Assembly: GCA_010093485.1 (NCBI GenBank)
Contig: MU001493.1
Location: forward strand, 1,273,599-1,337,598
Length of the DNA: 64,000 nt
Reading direction: 5' to 3'
From: Karstenula rhodostoma CBS 690.94
Taxonomy: Eukaryota; Ascomycota; Dothideomycetes; Pleosporales; Didymosphaeriaceae
The notes beneath the pieces are model-generated. The model was not told the DNA's origin, ran no database searches, and was given only the letters and a program-made list of their open reading frames with translations. Positions 32,655 to 43,698 of this stretch are shown here, one piece after another (the first letter of the stretch is position 1; each line of letters opens with the position of its first letter). Position numbers and translations under genes: made by a program.

Positions 32655-33851
32655 ATGTCTTTCAGCTTTGGATTTTCGGGCGATGATATAGAGGCCGACA
32701 CAGAACATGTCTCCCAGAGTACCCAGCCCGCAGCAGCAGCGGCGGCGCAGGATGCCCCTCCGCCGATCCCGGCTCAGACGCACGACTTGGATGAGCTGGT
32801 AGGTATGCACCTCGGCATCGTGTTACAGCATGATTCTTGACTTTGTGGAAATGTCTGCCCCCATAATACAAAGATCACTCCACCAAAGACGTTGTTGTAA
32901 TCCGCACTCTTCTAACACACACAGCTCTCCTCGCTCCCGGACAAACTCTCCTTCACCCTCACCACAATAACCTCACCCCTCGGCCACACCACGCGCCTCC
33001 CCCGCCGCGAGCTCTTCGATGTCCGCCTGCAACTCATGGCCGAAGACGACGGCACCTCTGCCGCGCCCCTTGCCGGCCTCGACGACTCGGACGTCCGCAC
33101 CAACATCTACGAAGGCGGCTACAAGACCTGGGAATGCAGCCTCGACCTCGCGCGCTTCCTGCTTGACCGCGGGCCCCGCAAGGACCTTGACGACCTCGTG
33201 CGCGTCGACCACGTCATCGAGATGGGCTGCGGGACCGCGGTGCCCAGCCTGCTGCTGTTCCAGTATGCGCTGCGGGAGGGGCTGGGCATGTACTTCACGC
33301 TGACAGACTACAACGCCGACGTGCTGCGGCTGGTTACGCTGCCGAATCTCGTGCTGACGTGGGCGGGGACGCTCGACGAGCAGAGGAGCAAGGAGCTGTT
33401 TGGCGACGCGGGGAATCCGGTTGCTTTCCCCAACCCCGAGGAAGAGAACGGGGATCTGTACCTCACGCCTGCGGCGCTGGAGGCGTTCAAGAAGCAGCTG
33501 AGAACGACGGGGTTGACGCTCACGTTGCTGTCTGGCTCGTGGCTTCCGACGGAGACGCTGCTCGAGCTTGTACCGTCGTCGCAGGAAATGAACACGCTTA
33601 TTCTTGCGTCCGAGACGATATATTCGCCGGCGAGTCTGGTTGCGTTTACGGATGCGATGGTTGCGCTTATGCGGCGCGTAAAGAGCGGAAAAGCGCTTGT
33701 CGCGGCGAAGAGACATTACTTTGGGGTTGGGGGGAGCGTGGATGAGTTTAGGCAGGAGTGTGGGCGGAAGGGGTGTGTGGCGTATGAGATGGAGTTTGAG
33801 GGGCTGGAGGCGGGAGTTAGGAGAGCGATTTGCGAGGTACAAATGTGCTGA
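32655..33851 (+). CDS. hpm1: METTL18/Hpm1-like protein-histidine N-methyltransferase
   Basis: Exons 32655-32798 and 32925-33851 give 356 residues (126-base intron). The acidic N-terminus (MSFSFGFSGDDIEADTE) is typical of Hpm1. The core has GGYKTWECSLDLARFL just before SAM motif I VIEMGCGTAVPSLLLF, then LTDYNADVLRLVTLPNLVL. Later blocks are LLSGSWLP, LILASETIYSPASL and ALVAAKRHYFGVGGSV, the last with the conserved RYYFG-like end found in METTL18. Yeast Hpm1 methylates a histidine on ribosomal protein Rpl3. The family call rests on motif order; the target is from known family members. Confidence 0.85.
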
Positions 33852-34140
33852 GTATGGGAATCGTTGAGTGGGTAGTGTAGAAAGCGAGGGTAGTCATGCG
33901 AGGTGAGAATGATGTTTCATAGGGGTATCTAGGTGTACTACGAATGAGGATGAAATGGGAAACGCCCCGTGTCGTGTCAGAGTTCATAACCAACCATGCA
34001 CCAAGCGGTGATGATACGCAAAAGCCTGTATGCCTGCCTCCTAGTAAACCCGATCCAACAATCTAGATCCGGAGAGACGGCACGTCCATTCGCCTAACAC
34101 CCACCGATCTGTCTTCGTTCCTCCGCTTGGCAAAGGCGTC

Positions 34141-35919
34141 CTACGCCTTCTCGTTCTTCGCGTGCGCATACACCGTCGGCATCTCGCCGCGGTCAAGGTA
34201 CTGCACCTTGTCGTCGCCCATGCCCTCGCGCATGCCCTTCCTGATCGTCTCCCGTTCGATAGCCATGTTCTCCCCACGCGCATCGCGCAGACGTTCGACA
34301 CTACGAGACACCACGTCGATATGCCACTGCAGCGGGTAGTCCTCCCTGAACCCAACCACCTCCGGCGCCGCGATGCCGTCTCGCAGGTTCTCTAAGCCTG
34401 TCGAAATCTCCTGTAGTTTAAGTAGGGTGGCACTAACAAGCTGCACAGCGTTGGCGCGGTAGCGCAGGACATCTCGGAGGAGCTGTAGCGACTTCATATT
34501 TGCGGCCTTGGAGGAGCGATTTCCGCCGAGCTTGGACCAGAGATCTGCGAGAAGCTCCTGGCGGTCGCGATTGACGGTGTTGTCGTCGCGCATGGCGATG
34601 TCGGCGATGATGTCGAGGCGGGCGTCGAGGTTGTTGAGCAGCGCCATGAGGGACTCGCTGAAGACGATGAGGCTGGAAACGTCGTCTTTGAGCTTGGACA
34701 CGTGGTTGAGATATTGCACGAAGATGCGCTGCTCGAGGGTTTCGGGCGGGCCGCGGAAGACGGAAAAGATGTTCATGTGGCGGACGGCTTCGGAGAGGGC
34801 GCCTTTGTTCGCCTCGGTGGCGACGATGCCATTGAGTACAGTGAGCGTCCACTTGTTGGTCGAGATGACTTGGTCCGTCACGTAGCCGATGCGTGCGTTG
34901 TACTTTGCGAGATCGTCTGAAGCCTCGCGCGCTGTCTCGATGAACGAGTCGAATTCGTTCTCTAGCTCCGCCCGGGAAGGCAAGTTAGAGAATCGCACCT
35001 GGATACGGAGATCGCGCATGGCAACCTGGCTCTTCTTCATGTTTGCTGGCAGGGCGTAGGAATCCTTGTTTGCTTCCAGTACATCTTCGAAAGAGGACTG
35101 AATGTTGACGAGCTCTTCGAAGTTCGCTTGGCGGTTGTTCGGCATCGTGTCGCAGAAGGGGAGAAGATAGCCAGAAAATGGGAGCGAGCACATTGGCGCA
35201 AGAGTTGCCTGAAAAGAGTTCTTCAAGTAGATCGAGCCAAACTGGAGGGTCAGGACTAACACAGCGACGAGTGCAGCCATGCCGACAACAGGCTGCAGGC
35301 CAGCGAGAACCATTTTGAAGATGCCGTAGAAGTATCCGAGAACAGGGCGCAAAGCGTAATCCCAAAAAAGCCCCAAGAAGTGCCACGGGTTTACCGGTTC
35401 TTCTTGAACCGGGGCAGTCTGGCGCTTGCCAGCTCGAGGAAAGCGCGACATGTCTTTGTTCGTGTGGCTCGGAGTTGAATTTTGCTGAGGATTCCTGCTC
35501 CTGAGTTGAGAGTTTCGGAGGGGTGACGTGGGTAACGCGGTGTTTAACCCGCTCGTAGACGCGTTGATGGAGGGCATTATGAACTCAGGTGACTGCTGTG
35601 GCGTTGGCTGCTTCCAAGTTCTCGAGCCACCCCTTGCCATTTGGGGTCCCTGTGAAAGTCGAGCGGCTGATCCCTTGGTAGGTGTGTCTTGGCGGGTTTC
35701 CGAAGCCCGCGTAGTCCTGGCATGAGGCATAGGTGTAGCCATGTCGTCTTCCTCTTTGTCCAACACATTGCGCCCATGCTTTTCAAAGTAGTCGCTTGGG
35801 CTACCGGCTTCGGACAACGAGTCCTCGGAATCAATAGAAGCGTTGTCATCTGAGTATTCGGCAGAGCCCCAGGAATCTCCCAGGCTGCCGTCGTGCCTTC
35901 GTGGTCGCGCGGCGGCCAT
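34141..35919 (-). CDS. unrecognised membrane-anchored coiled-coil protein
   Basis: Single exon, 592 residues. An acidic/Ser-rich disordered N-terminus (1-180, with SxxSEAGSPSDYFEKHG and many TP/SP sites) is followed by hydrophobic segments at about 185-245 (NPWHFLGLFWDYALRPVLGY and MAALVAVLVLTLQFGSIYL). A mostly helical 330-residue C-terminal part with heptad-like stretches (FEELVNIQSSFEDVLEAN, LLNNLDARLDIIADIAM) has four Cys near the membrane (APMCSLPFSGYLLPFCD). I do not recognise the family. The layout would suit a nuclear-envelope or ER membrane protein, but this is only a guess from architecture. It is divergent from the mitochondrial ThrRS gene. Confidence 0.75.
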   Translation of the reverse strand: MAAARPRRHDGSLGDSWGSAEYSDDNASIDSEDSLSEAGSPSDYFEKHGRNVLDKEEDDMATPMPHARTTRASETRQDTPTKGSAARLSQGPQMARGGSRTWKQPTPQQSPEFIMPSINASTSGLNTALPTSPLRNSQLRSRNPQQNSTPSHTNKDMSRFPRAGKRQTAPVQEEPVNPWHFLGLFWDYALRPVLGYFYGIFKMVLAGLQPVVGMAALVAVLVLTLQFGSIYLKNSFQATLAPMCSLPFSGYLLPFCDTMPNNRQANFEELVNIQSSFEDVLEANKDSYALPANMKKSQVAMRDLRIQVRFSNLPSRAELENEFDSFIETAREASDDLAKYNARIGYVTDQVISTNKWTLTVLNGIVATEANKGALSEAVRHMNIFSVFRGPPETLEQRIFVQYLNHVSKLKDDVSSLIVFSESLMALLNNLDARLDIIADIAMRDDNTVNRDRQELLADLWSKLGGNRSSKAANMKSLQLLRDVLRYRANAVQLVSATLLKLQEISTGLENLRDGIAAPEVVGFREDYPLQWHIDVVSRSVERLRDARGENMAIERETIRKGMREGMGDDKVQYLDRGEMPTVYAHAKNEKA

Positions 35920-36337
35920 GGTGTATCAACCTCCCTTTTTCTCTTTCACAAACAGATATGGAAAGAATGTTCCAACGGTAACGAGGGTAGGGATTGCTGA
36001 AGGTTCCGTAGTATCCAAAGTTTGGTGTCGTTTACAACGGTTCTATAGAAGAGGCTGGGGAACAAGGTTGCCACTTCTCTCAAGGTGTGACGTGGTGTTG
36101 ACCAATCAGCGCAAACCGATGAAGAAGGGTGTCAATGTAACGTCTAACCCTGATATGAAGAGTAAATTCACAACATGTTTTCCGCTCATAATTGTGCATT
36201 TGCAACGCGCTTCGCAAGACTTGATTTAGCAAGAGATGGGACGACGTCATCGTCATGATCAGATAAGATGGTGCCAAGCCGCTAACTCTACGCGTCTCGA
36301 GGCTTCAGCACAGCTATGAAGCTTGCCAGCTTTCTCG
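35920..36337. promoter_or_regulatory. divergent promoter, membrane protein and mitochondrial ThrRS
   Basis: 418 bases between opposite starts. An ATG at 36316 opens a short overlapping frame (to 36543) out of frame with the ThrRS, so it could act as an upstream ORF. No TATA box seen. Confidence 0.45.
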
Positions 36338-37999
36338 ATGCCGCGCATACGGCAGCTTTCGGCAGCGTCAAGTCTCCTTGGGCGGAGGCCATTGAGCTCA
36401 CAACTTTCCCGCAACCATGTAGCAAGCTTTGTCAGGAGCTGCTCCTGCTCCGCTCCTGGTCCTTTTCAGAAATCGGTTGTCCGCAACGCGCAACAAGCTC
36501 CGCAAAATGCTCAATTGAACCCTACAACGTCCGAACCACCTAAGCCCAACGCTGGGGCCGATCATCGGGTGATTGCCAAATTGCATGACCTCTTCCTCAC
36601 GTCACCCATGTCCCCTGGCTCACCGCTGCTCCTCCCGAATGGCGCCTACGTTTTCCAGAAGTTGCAAGACTTCCTCCGAGCACAATACCCTCAGTTCGGA
36701 TATCAAGAGGTCATCACGCCGACAATATACAAAAAGTCTTTGTGGGAGAAATCAGGTCATTGGGACAACTATGCGGAGGACATGTTCAGTGTGCAGGGAC
36801 GAGGCGCCACTGGACAAACAGAGAATGCGCAGGCTGGCGAGGATGAAGAGTTCGGGCTGAAGCCGATGAATTGCCCAGGACACTGTCTGCTGTTTTGGGG
36901 GGAGGGCGAGCTCAAGAGCTACAGAGACCTACCTGTACGGTATGCCGACTTCAGCGCGTTGCATCGAAACGAGATATCGGGATCTCTGACCGGCTTGACA
37001 CGGGTGCGACGATTCCACCAAGACGACGCGCATATATTCTGTCGGCCAGACCAGATCTTGTCGGAGATTGAGCAGACATTGAAGTTTGTGGGCATGGTGT
37101 ACGACACGTTCAATCTTGGTCCTTACAAGTTACTGCTTTCGACCAGACCAGAGGAACACTACATTGGGACACTGGAAGAGTGGAACAGAGCGGAAGAGCA
37201 GCTGACTACTGCTCTCAATAACAGTGGAAGAGAATGGGCTATCAATGAGGGAGACGGTGCCTTCTACGGCCCGAAGATTGATATCATCCTGACAGATGCG
37301 ACTGGTAAAGAACACCAGACGGCCACTATTCAGCTCGACTTTCAACTCCCCCAGCGATTTGACCTGCAATATCAAGCATCACCCGAGGAGCTAGATGCAG
37401 GCCCTATCTCAGCTGGGGACAAGAACATTGATCCGTCATGCCGCCGGCCCGTCATCGTTCATCGCGCTATATACGGGTCCTTGGAGCGTTTCATGGCCCT
37501 ACTCATCGAGCACTACAACGGAAACTTTCCATTCTGGCTTTCACCGCGACCCGCCGTGGTAGTGACGTTGAACCAAAAACCCGAAGTGCTCGAGTACGCC
37601 GCTCGCGTCCAATCCGTGCTCGCAGGTATATCAGACCCGTCACACCCGAACGACGCACACAAAAGCGCCGATTCCAAACCGACGCCACAGCAACTATCTG
37701 CGATTCACCTTCCCATCGATGTCGACTCGAGCGGCCGCCTACTAGGAAAGAAACTCCGCGAAGCCCATAACAAGAAGTATAACCATACTATCGTGGTCGG
37801 TGCTGAAGAAGTCAAATCTCAAACCGTGCGTCTAAATATCACGAACCAGCCGAACGATAGCGCTGTGCGCGAGGTCATCAGTGAGCTTCTGGGACGGCCG
37901 CTTACGGAGAAAGACGAAACGAAGGGATCTATCAGTGTCGACATGACGATAGAAGAAGCGAGAAAGTATTTTCTGGCTTTGGTGGGGAGGTTCTTGTAG
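36338..37999 (+). CDS. MST1: mitochondrial threonyl-tRNA synthetase
   Basis: Single exon, 553 residues from ATG 36338. The N-terminus MPRIRQLSAASSLLGRRPLS is arginine/serine-rich without acids, a good mitochondrial presequence. The class II core shows motif 1 around FGYQEVITPTIYKKSLWEKS, zinc-ligand region LKPMNCPGHCLLF, motif 2 FSALHRNEISGSLTGLTRVRRFHQDDAHIF, and motif 3 PVIVHRAIYGSLERFMALLIEH. A C-terminal anticodon-binding domain follows (WLSPRPAVVVTLN ... VVGAEEVKSQTVRLN). TGS and N2 editing domains are absent, as in fungal Mst1. It charges mitochondrial tRNA-Thr. The ATG at 36316, in another frame, overlaps the beginning of the gene. Confidence 0.92.
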   Translation: MPRIRQLSAASSLLGRRPLSSQLSRNHVASFVRSCSCSAPGPFQKSVVRNAQQAPQNAQLNPTTSEPPKPNAGADHRVIAKLHDLFLTSPMSPGSPLLLPNGAYVFQKLQDFLRAQYPQFGYQEVITPTIYKKSLWEKSGHWDNYAEDMFSVQGRGATGQTENAQAGEDEEFGLKPMNCPGHCLLFWGEGELKSYRDLPVRYADFSALHRNEISGSLTGLTRVRRFHQDDAHIFCRPDQILSEIEQTLKFVGMVYDTFNLGPYKLLLSTRPEEHYIGTLEEWNRAEEQLTTALNNSGREWAINEGDGAFYGPKIDIILTDATGKEHQTATIQLDFQLPQRFDLQYQASPEELDAGPISAGDKNIDPSCRRPVIVHRAIYGSLERFMALLIEHYNGNFPFWLSPRPAVVVTLNQKPEVLEYAARVQSVLAGISDPSHPNDAHKSADSKPTPQQLSAIHLPIDVDSSGRLLGKKLREAHNKKYNHTIVVGAEEVKSQTVRLNITNQPNDSAVREVISELLGRPLTEKDETKGSISVDMTIEEARKYFLALVGRFL

Positions 38000-40104
38000 T
38001 GTGATGTATGGCCGTGAGAATGTATATTATTATGTGTACAATTAGCCTGATTCCGGCAAGGCGAGATGCCACTTTTTTGTGATGTTCCGTTGTTCGATGC
38101 TCCGTCTGAAAATGGGCATGTGAGGATCCTGGGGTCGTGGAAGACAATAGGGAGGCGCTCGCGAGAAGGAGGGAGTGTCGGGGTGATCGGTGGGGTGAGT
38201 CACGTGTAACCGTGGCTCTGGGGAAATCGTCGTCTCACCCATCTCAACACTGCTCAAGCACCATGGAATATAATAGATCTAAGGTTGAAAATGGGAGCTC
38301 ATCTTTTCTGACGAAACTAAGAAGCTGAAGGTGAGCTCCTCGGCGACGCTTGTGAGACTTAGTGGCATGTTGATAGAATAGGTGAAGTGAAAACGCAAGG
38401 CTATCGACCTGATGTTGTGGAGGAGTAATCAAATGCATTGAGGCGGTATGCCAACAGAATATGATTGTAAAAATTGGAAGTTGCGCAGACCGAAAAGATA
38501 TTTGGCTCATGGCCAGCTACTCTATCAAGAGCGCGTTGCTTGTACTTGATCATACTGACATTTATCAGATCAAATACTTACAGTAGGGCCGTGGGACGAA
38601 ACCTACTATCTCACCGGTGGAGGTCCGTGTCCCTTTGACGAGCAACCTCTACTCGTGATTTACTCATTCTGTAGACGTTCAGTTCCGCTTCTTTCGCGGC
38701 GTTCTCTGCTTCCACTCCGGCTACTTCGATCTAACCCTCGACAACGATTCCAGAGAGTCAAACATCAACTCCTTTCAAGTGAGAGATTGTCAGATTGAGA
38801 CCTTCAGAATCTTCTATGATTGGGTCAACACTGGCATTCTGTCCCTCCCAAATGAAGGAGCCATCCCATCAGAAGTACCATGATCACGGCGAGGCTGAGT
38901 ACACTGGGGTGACAGCGTAAGTGAGATAGAGATAGATCTTTAGTGATTCGAAGCTAACCAATTCGATTAGGGATGAGTTTACACCGCAAGAGAGCGAGGC
39001 CGCTGGCAATAACAACTGAGGGTTTGACCCCAGTGATGTAGGCAGGTAGACACCTCTTTCGTTTCTCGCCAGACATGTCACACAGCACGACACAGTTATT
39101 ATAGCGGTGGAGATGAGTCTCTCGATGCTGCTCCAAAATTTACACGGCATTACCGGAATTTGAGTGTTCTGGTTCGTCCATCATTATAGCATGTCCAAAC
39201 CGCAGGATACTGACGAGACTGCACAGAGATATAGCACGGTGTGTTTTCTGTCTACTTCAGCAAATGAGGCGCCGGTGTACCTCGTACGTGCATTCTATGA
39301 CACGACTACGAGGACTTTCGATAGTTACGGGTTTAAGACATTGGTGAATATGTTACACCAACCGGTTCAGTCGATCTTAACGTGGGAGGTTTGATGAGAA
39401 CCCTAAAAATCGATTTTCCTCTGCGACTGCTTCGCTCTTACCACGTCCACGTGCATCAATTTCCAACGAAGTTCACACGCAACTTACCAGAAAGTAACGC
39501 AGATCCTGCATCCTGCTTCTTAACTTGCTTTTTGCTTCAGCCCTCTTCCTCCCTTTTCCACCCTTCCCTGTTCCAGTCTTTATTTTCTCCTAGAGCTTTG
39601 CTATTTAATTGTTATTCCCCCAGTCATGAGCTTTCTTCCCGTTCGCTGCAGTCTCTGCTGTCAAATGTTAGGCCGCGCCTAGCTCTTTCCACTTCGATAG
39701 AACCTCGGCAGCCACAAGCACGATTCCTGTACGCTCTTCGTCCATCACAAGTGCAGCATAGGATGGCAAAGCGCGACGCGACAATGTCTCAAACGTCGCG
39801 TACCTGACGCGCATCGATTGGGTGGGGGTCGATCCGCCCTAGCGAGACGAAGCGAGACGGTATCCGGGGTGATGGCACGAACGTAAACAAGCACGCACGA
39901 CCTGCATTGCTCGAGCTCCGTTCACACCTCCACTTCACCCTCACCGCTGTACTCTACTCTTGTCTGCGACTTCTTGTTTTCTTCTCTTCTTTTATCTCCT
40001 TGGACGCAACAATCAAACAGGACTGCGTTTGGGCGATTCTGCGACAGCCTTCGACGGGTATTCTTCAGCATACGAACCAGCAAGAAAATCAAGACGACAG
40101 CACA
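38000..40104. other. gene-poor gap with a BTB fragment
   Basis: About 2.1 kb. It contains the BTB-like fragment at 38677-38883. A 76-codon frame at 39164-39394 might be another relic. The 39.4-40.1 kb part is CT-rich and probably the promoter and 5' UTR of the E2 gene. Nothing else recognised. Confidence 0.45.
38677..38883 (+). pseudogene. BTB/POZ domain fragment
   Basis: The frame preceded by an acceptor-like ATTCTGTAG reads VQFRFFRGVLCFHSGYFDLT, then a VRDCQIETFRIFYDWVNTGI segment, and stops at 38881-38883. The pattern (F..hr.vLc.hS.yF ... d...eiFr.fydWvnTG) is that of the first half of fungal BTB domains. No upstream start exon and no second half can be joined convincingly; an in-frame stop occurs 18 bases before the acceptor. 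It is either a broken gene or one whose splicing I could not resolve. Confidence 0.5.
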
Positions 40105-40715
40105 ATGGCACTCTCAACCGGAGCCCGCACCAACGGCAGCAGCGCTACTGTCGCCCAACGGTATGCTCTCCCTATCCTTCTTCTGGCCGTGACGCCCGCT
40201 GACCCCGCCTTGAAGCCTCCAGAAAGAGCTCATGGACATCATGATGAAGCCCACGCCCGGCATCACCGCCTTCCCTGACGACGAGAACATGACCCGCTGG
40301 ACCGCCACCATCGACGGCCCCTCGTCAACGCCCTACGAAAACCTCGTCTTCAAGCTCAGCATGGAGTTCGGCGCCACATACCCCTATGCCCCGCCCACGG
40401 TGCTCTTCAAGACGCCCATCTACCACCCCAACGTCGACTTCAGCGGCAGGATCTGCCTCGACATCCTCAAGGACAAGTGGAGCGCCGTCTACAACATCGG
40501 TACCGTGCTGCTGAGCCTGCAGAGCCTGCTCGGAGAGCCCAACAAGTAAGTCGACAACCTGCTGCGGCATAGGATCGCAGCGCTAACCGGACGATAGCTC
40601 GAGCCCGCTCAACGGCCAGGCTGCTGAGCTGTGGGACAAGGACATGGCCGAGTTCAAGCGCCTCGTCCTTGCGCGCCACAAGACGCCCGAGGAGCTTGAT
40701 GCGGCTGGTCTCTGA
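40105..40715 (+). CDS. ubiquitin-conjugating enzyme E2, UBE2C/Ubc11 type
   Basis: Exons 40105-40160, 40216-40545 and 40598-40715 give 167 residues (introns 55 and 52 bases). A complete UBC fold: RLQKELMDIMM helix 1, YENLVFKLSMEFGATYPY, the HPN motif at 89-91, active-site Cys99 in GRICLDILKDKWSA, then VLLSLQSLLGEPN and SPLNGQAAELW. The short N-terminal extension before RLQ and the GITAFP, LLGEPNxxSPLN blocks match UBE2C (UbcH10/Ubc11), the E2 that works with the anaphase-promoting complex on mitotic cyclins. It is distinguished from Ubc4/5 by those blocks. The 5' side is a CT-rich leader from about 39.5 kb. Confidence 0.9.
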
Positions 40716-41314
40716 ACGGCCCCAAGCTCGCTGCATGATGGGCAAGTTAACTCAAATCGTTTCATTGTCGGTTAGTCAACGTCACAGCTACGACATGGAA
40801 CGTTCTCTCCACTTGGAGCTTCTTGGATACACTCTGGTCACGGCGATTAGCCCTGCATTGTAGCTTTGGACAATGACGGGAGACGTATATCTCCACGATG
40901 AGCACGCACGAGATCACGAGAGACGAATACGTCACACTCATGCTCATGCGGTCCGGCTACTTTTTTTCCTCTTGATATTGCATCGCGATGGCATGGCATG
41001 GCATGGCATGGGGTGGAGTTTGGATGGAGCATTTAAGCAGAGGTGTTCAGTTTGGCAATCGGGTCTGAAACTTCTACATATCCGATCCTATTTCGCTTTC
41101 AGCACACGATTTTCGCATCTCAGCTCATTCAGTGCATGTACACAGTGTTCCAATTCATGACCTCTGTACGAATGACAGATCCGCGAACAGGCTCAGACCG
41201 GAACTCAAGCCCCAACAGATAGAAACTCGCCAAAGCAGGCGCACCACGATGTCGAATTCACAACGTCGTCAACCGGCTACGACCGGCCAAGCAACGCCGC
41301 CAGCTCGGTGGCCT
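40716..41314. other. convergent intergenic region
   Basis: About 0.6 kb of 3' flanks of the E2 gene and the small gene on the minus strand. Contains the GCATG repeat at 40991-41010. Confidence 0.45.
40991..41010 (+). repeat. GCATG pentamer repeat x4
   Basis: Four perfect GCATG units, next to GGATGG-rich sequence. Confidence 0.9.
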
Positions 41315-41900
41315 TCACTTCCCCCCGATGTCCAACTTGTCCATCGCGCTGACGCCAGCCGAAGTACGCAACGCCGTAGGCAAATGGCGCGATGCTGGCT
41401 CCACGGCGCAAGGGGAACATGGTGATGAGGGACAGCATGATGGGCACGTGCGAAGGCGGAGGTAGAGCCTGGGGTGGTTGGGAAGGACAGTTCTCTTCTG
41501 CTCAGGCACCTCGGGCGCGGAGACGGCCTGCACGGAGCGCTTCTTGTGCTTCTCCTCCTTGCGGTTGGCATATTGGGCGGATTGGGGTCCGGTGTGGCAC
41601 TAAGAGCGAGAAGTCAGCTAGGAAAGATTCCGGTTTTCCAGGGAGCGAGACATACGTTTCCCGAGGCGTCCTTGTCGTTGGTGAGCAAGGAGGCACGGGG
41701 AGGCTGCTTGAGAGACTCTTCGGTAAGATTCACCGCGGCACTACGGGCGGGCTTGAGCTTGAGCGTGAGCATAACACCGCCCTAGGAGCGTGGAGTCAGC
41801 TTCGTCGAGGTCGAGGCTCCAGGGGCAGGCTTACATTTCCTGAAGTGTTCTTGCCGGCGATGGAGGGGGGGAGGGCACTCTGCTCCGGGGGAATTGACAT
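41315..41900 (-). CDS. small unrecognised protein with look-alike exon ends
   Basis: Exons 41900-41835, 41781-41656 and 41599-41315 give 158 residues; introns of 53 and 56 bases are both phase 0 with good GT-AG signals. ATG 41900 has a CAAG context and a TATA box 132 bases upstream. Exon 1 ends KNTSGN and exon 2 ends NDKDASGN, so both junctions share an xxSGN end, as if an exon unit had been duplicated. The middle exon is MLTLKLKPARSA-like; the third begins CHTGPQSAQYANRKEEKHKK and becomes cysteine/proline-rich, which may be a wrong frame after another intron. No known domain. The upstream part is more trustworthy than the last 60 residues. Confidence 0.45.
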
Positions 41901-43152
41901 CTTGGCGGACTGTAGACGGACCTGAAGTCAGCTGGGCGAGGATCGAGTCTTTTTGGGGGAATTTATTCACAGTTGCCGAGGGGGTGTCTTGCGAGACCTG
42001 CTGGGAGGGAGAAGGGGACAGAGGGGATGGGTTTATATGTCCGGGTCGAGGGGTTAAGGGAGCTACTGGGGCGATGGCGTGGATGGAAGATGCCTGTGCG
42101 TGGCACCTGTGCATGTTATCTGGCTCTACTGCCGTGGTGACGCAGCATCTTTTTAGGCGGTTGAATTCCAGTCACGGCCGGCGGGTATGAAGACGGTTCT
42201 TGCAAGGGAGGAGCACTGCGTGGGGATGACCTGGTAATACATCGAAAAAGTCGCCACTGCGCGGTCGAGGATTCGAAGGTGTGTGATAGGGCTCGTCGAG
42301 GCTGCTCAATCGATCATGCTTGGAGGAAAGTTACTACGACTCGACTTCCACAGCCCATCTCCTTTTCCTCCCCCTCCCCCCTGTTTTACCTCCCTCCGGT
42401 GCTCCAAGGTACACGCCAGCAGATCAAATTACACCCACGTCTCTTCATCGCCCTGACTCTCGTCGTTCCCATACCTTGTCTAGCTGTGGATGTCTAGTCC
42501 ACAAACGCACGCACATGGGCAAGTCGTATGCTGCATTTTCCGGCGATTCTGGAACCGGGGGCTTCTTCGACGGCGGACTTTCTACAAGGGATGGATGGAT
42601 GGATGAATGGATGATGACGGTGACGTTTGAAATACACAGATTCAGTATGCAGGTATGTTGGGAAGCTATACTGGGATCAAAAGTCAGAGCTACATACTAT
42701 TTTATTACTAGTAAACAACAAGAGTTTGGGACGGTGCGCTGCGGAGTAGCTCATGAGGAACCTCAACCTGAACGTCGTCGAAGCCCTCAAGACACCATCG
42801 GTGATAGCCATCGCTGTGCTGACTTACTTGCTTGAGAGCTCTGACCTGTTTGCAACGCCACGCAACAAATACTTGTCTTCCACTCGGAAACCTGTCCCGT
42901 GTAAACAACCAGCCTCTCAATAACCACTCATAGAGACTTTGAGAAGTACGGGAGCTGCGGTGGAGAGGAGGACGACACGGTTGAGCATACAGAAGTAGGA
43001 GTGGTAGAGCTCAATCGCGCAGGTTAAGAACCATGGCATTTCATCATCACCATTGAATCCTTCCCCAGACCTATTCCACAGCGACTCCATCAACAACCCC
43101 CACCACAATCCCGTCCAAACCCCGCACCGCATCGCATCGCCTCGCATCGCAC
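41901..43152. other. intergenic with TATA box on the minus strand
   Basis: About 1.25 kb without a supported gene. An ATGG-type repeat lies near 42590-42612 (GGATGGATGGATGAATGG). The CCTCCCCC-rich part near 42360 is low complexity. Confidence 0.45.
42032..42037 (-). promoter_or_regulatory. TATA box of the small minus-strand gene
   Basis: TTTATA on the plus strand reads TATAAA on the minus strand, 132 bases before the ATG at 41900. Confidence 0.5.
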
Positions 43153-43698
43153 CTACGGATCCACCACCACCCTACGATGCCCAACCCCGCCCTCCACCAA
43201 CTCAACCCACACCCACAGCCCCCCCGTCGTCCTATACACCCTCTTCCTAACGCGCCGCTCATCAAGCCATATCCCGTCCCCGCCCTCCTCCATCCACCCA
43301 TCGAACCCCGCAACACCAGCTTTGAACATCCTCTCCGCGTCGTCCCGATCGACCGCCATATCGATGACGTGGAGCTGGCCTGGCGCGCCCTCGGGATACT
43401 TGTCCCACGTCAGGACGAAGTGGAAGTTTTCACGCTCTGAAATGTTCTTGACGAAGAAGTTCCCGGTAGCGTCGGTGAGGGTGGTAGGGGCTTGCGTTAG
43501 GTCTGAGATGAGCATGTCGCCGAGGCTGGGCTTTGCGCTGGAGCGGCTTGTGCGGATGACGGTCATGTATAGTTTCTGGGGGTGCGGGTTTCGTGCGAGC
43601 TGGGCTTGCATGGTCAGTGCGTTTTCGTGGTGTAGTTTGGTGATGGTTTGGAGAAGTTTGGTGATTCTGGTCGCGGTGTTGGGAGGGGTCGAGGCCAT
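43153..43698 (-). CDS. unrecognised 181-residue protein
   Basis: Single exon. The start chosen is MASTPPNTATRITK; the frame is open 153 bases further upstream to another ATG (43851), giving 232 residues. It has a helical N-terminus (ITKLLQTITKLHHENALTMQ), then a segment with alternating hydrophobic pattern: LYMTVIRTSRSS, DMLISDLTQAP, NFHFVLTWDKYPEG, LHVIDMAVDRDDAERMFKAG and GLWVWVELVEGG. The even spread of hydrophobic positions over a long open frame supports a real gene. No family recognised. Confidence 0.6.
   Translation of the reverse strand: MASTPPNTATRITKLLQTITKLHHENALTMQAQLARNPHPQKLYMTVIRTSRSSAKPSLGDMLISDLTQAPTTLTDATGNFFVKNISERENFHFVLTWDKYPEGAPGQLHVIDMAVDRDDAERMFKAGVAGFDGWMEEGGDGIWLDERRVRKRVYRTTGGLWVWVELVEGGVGHRRVVVDP

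Noticed and set aside
36316..36543. Upstream ATG frame overlapping the ThrRS start
   Set aside because: Different frame from the synthetase and no homology; at most an upstream ORF, not a gene.
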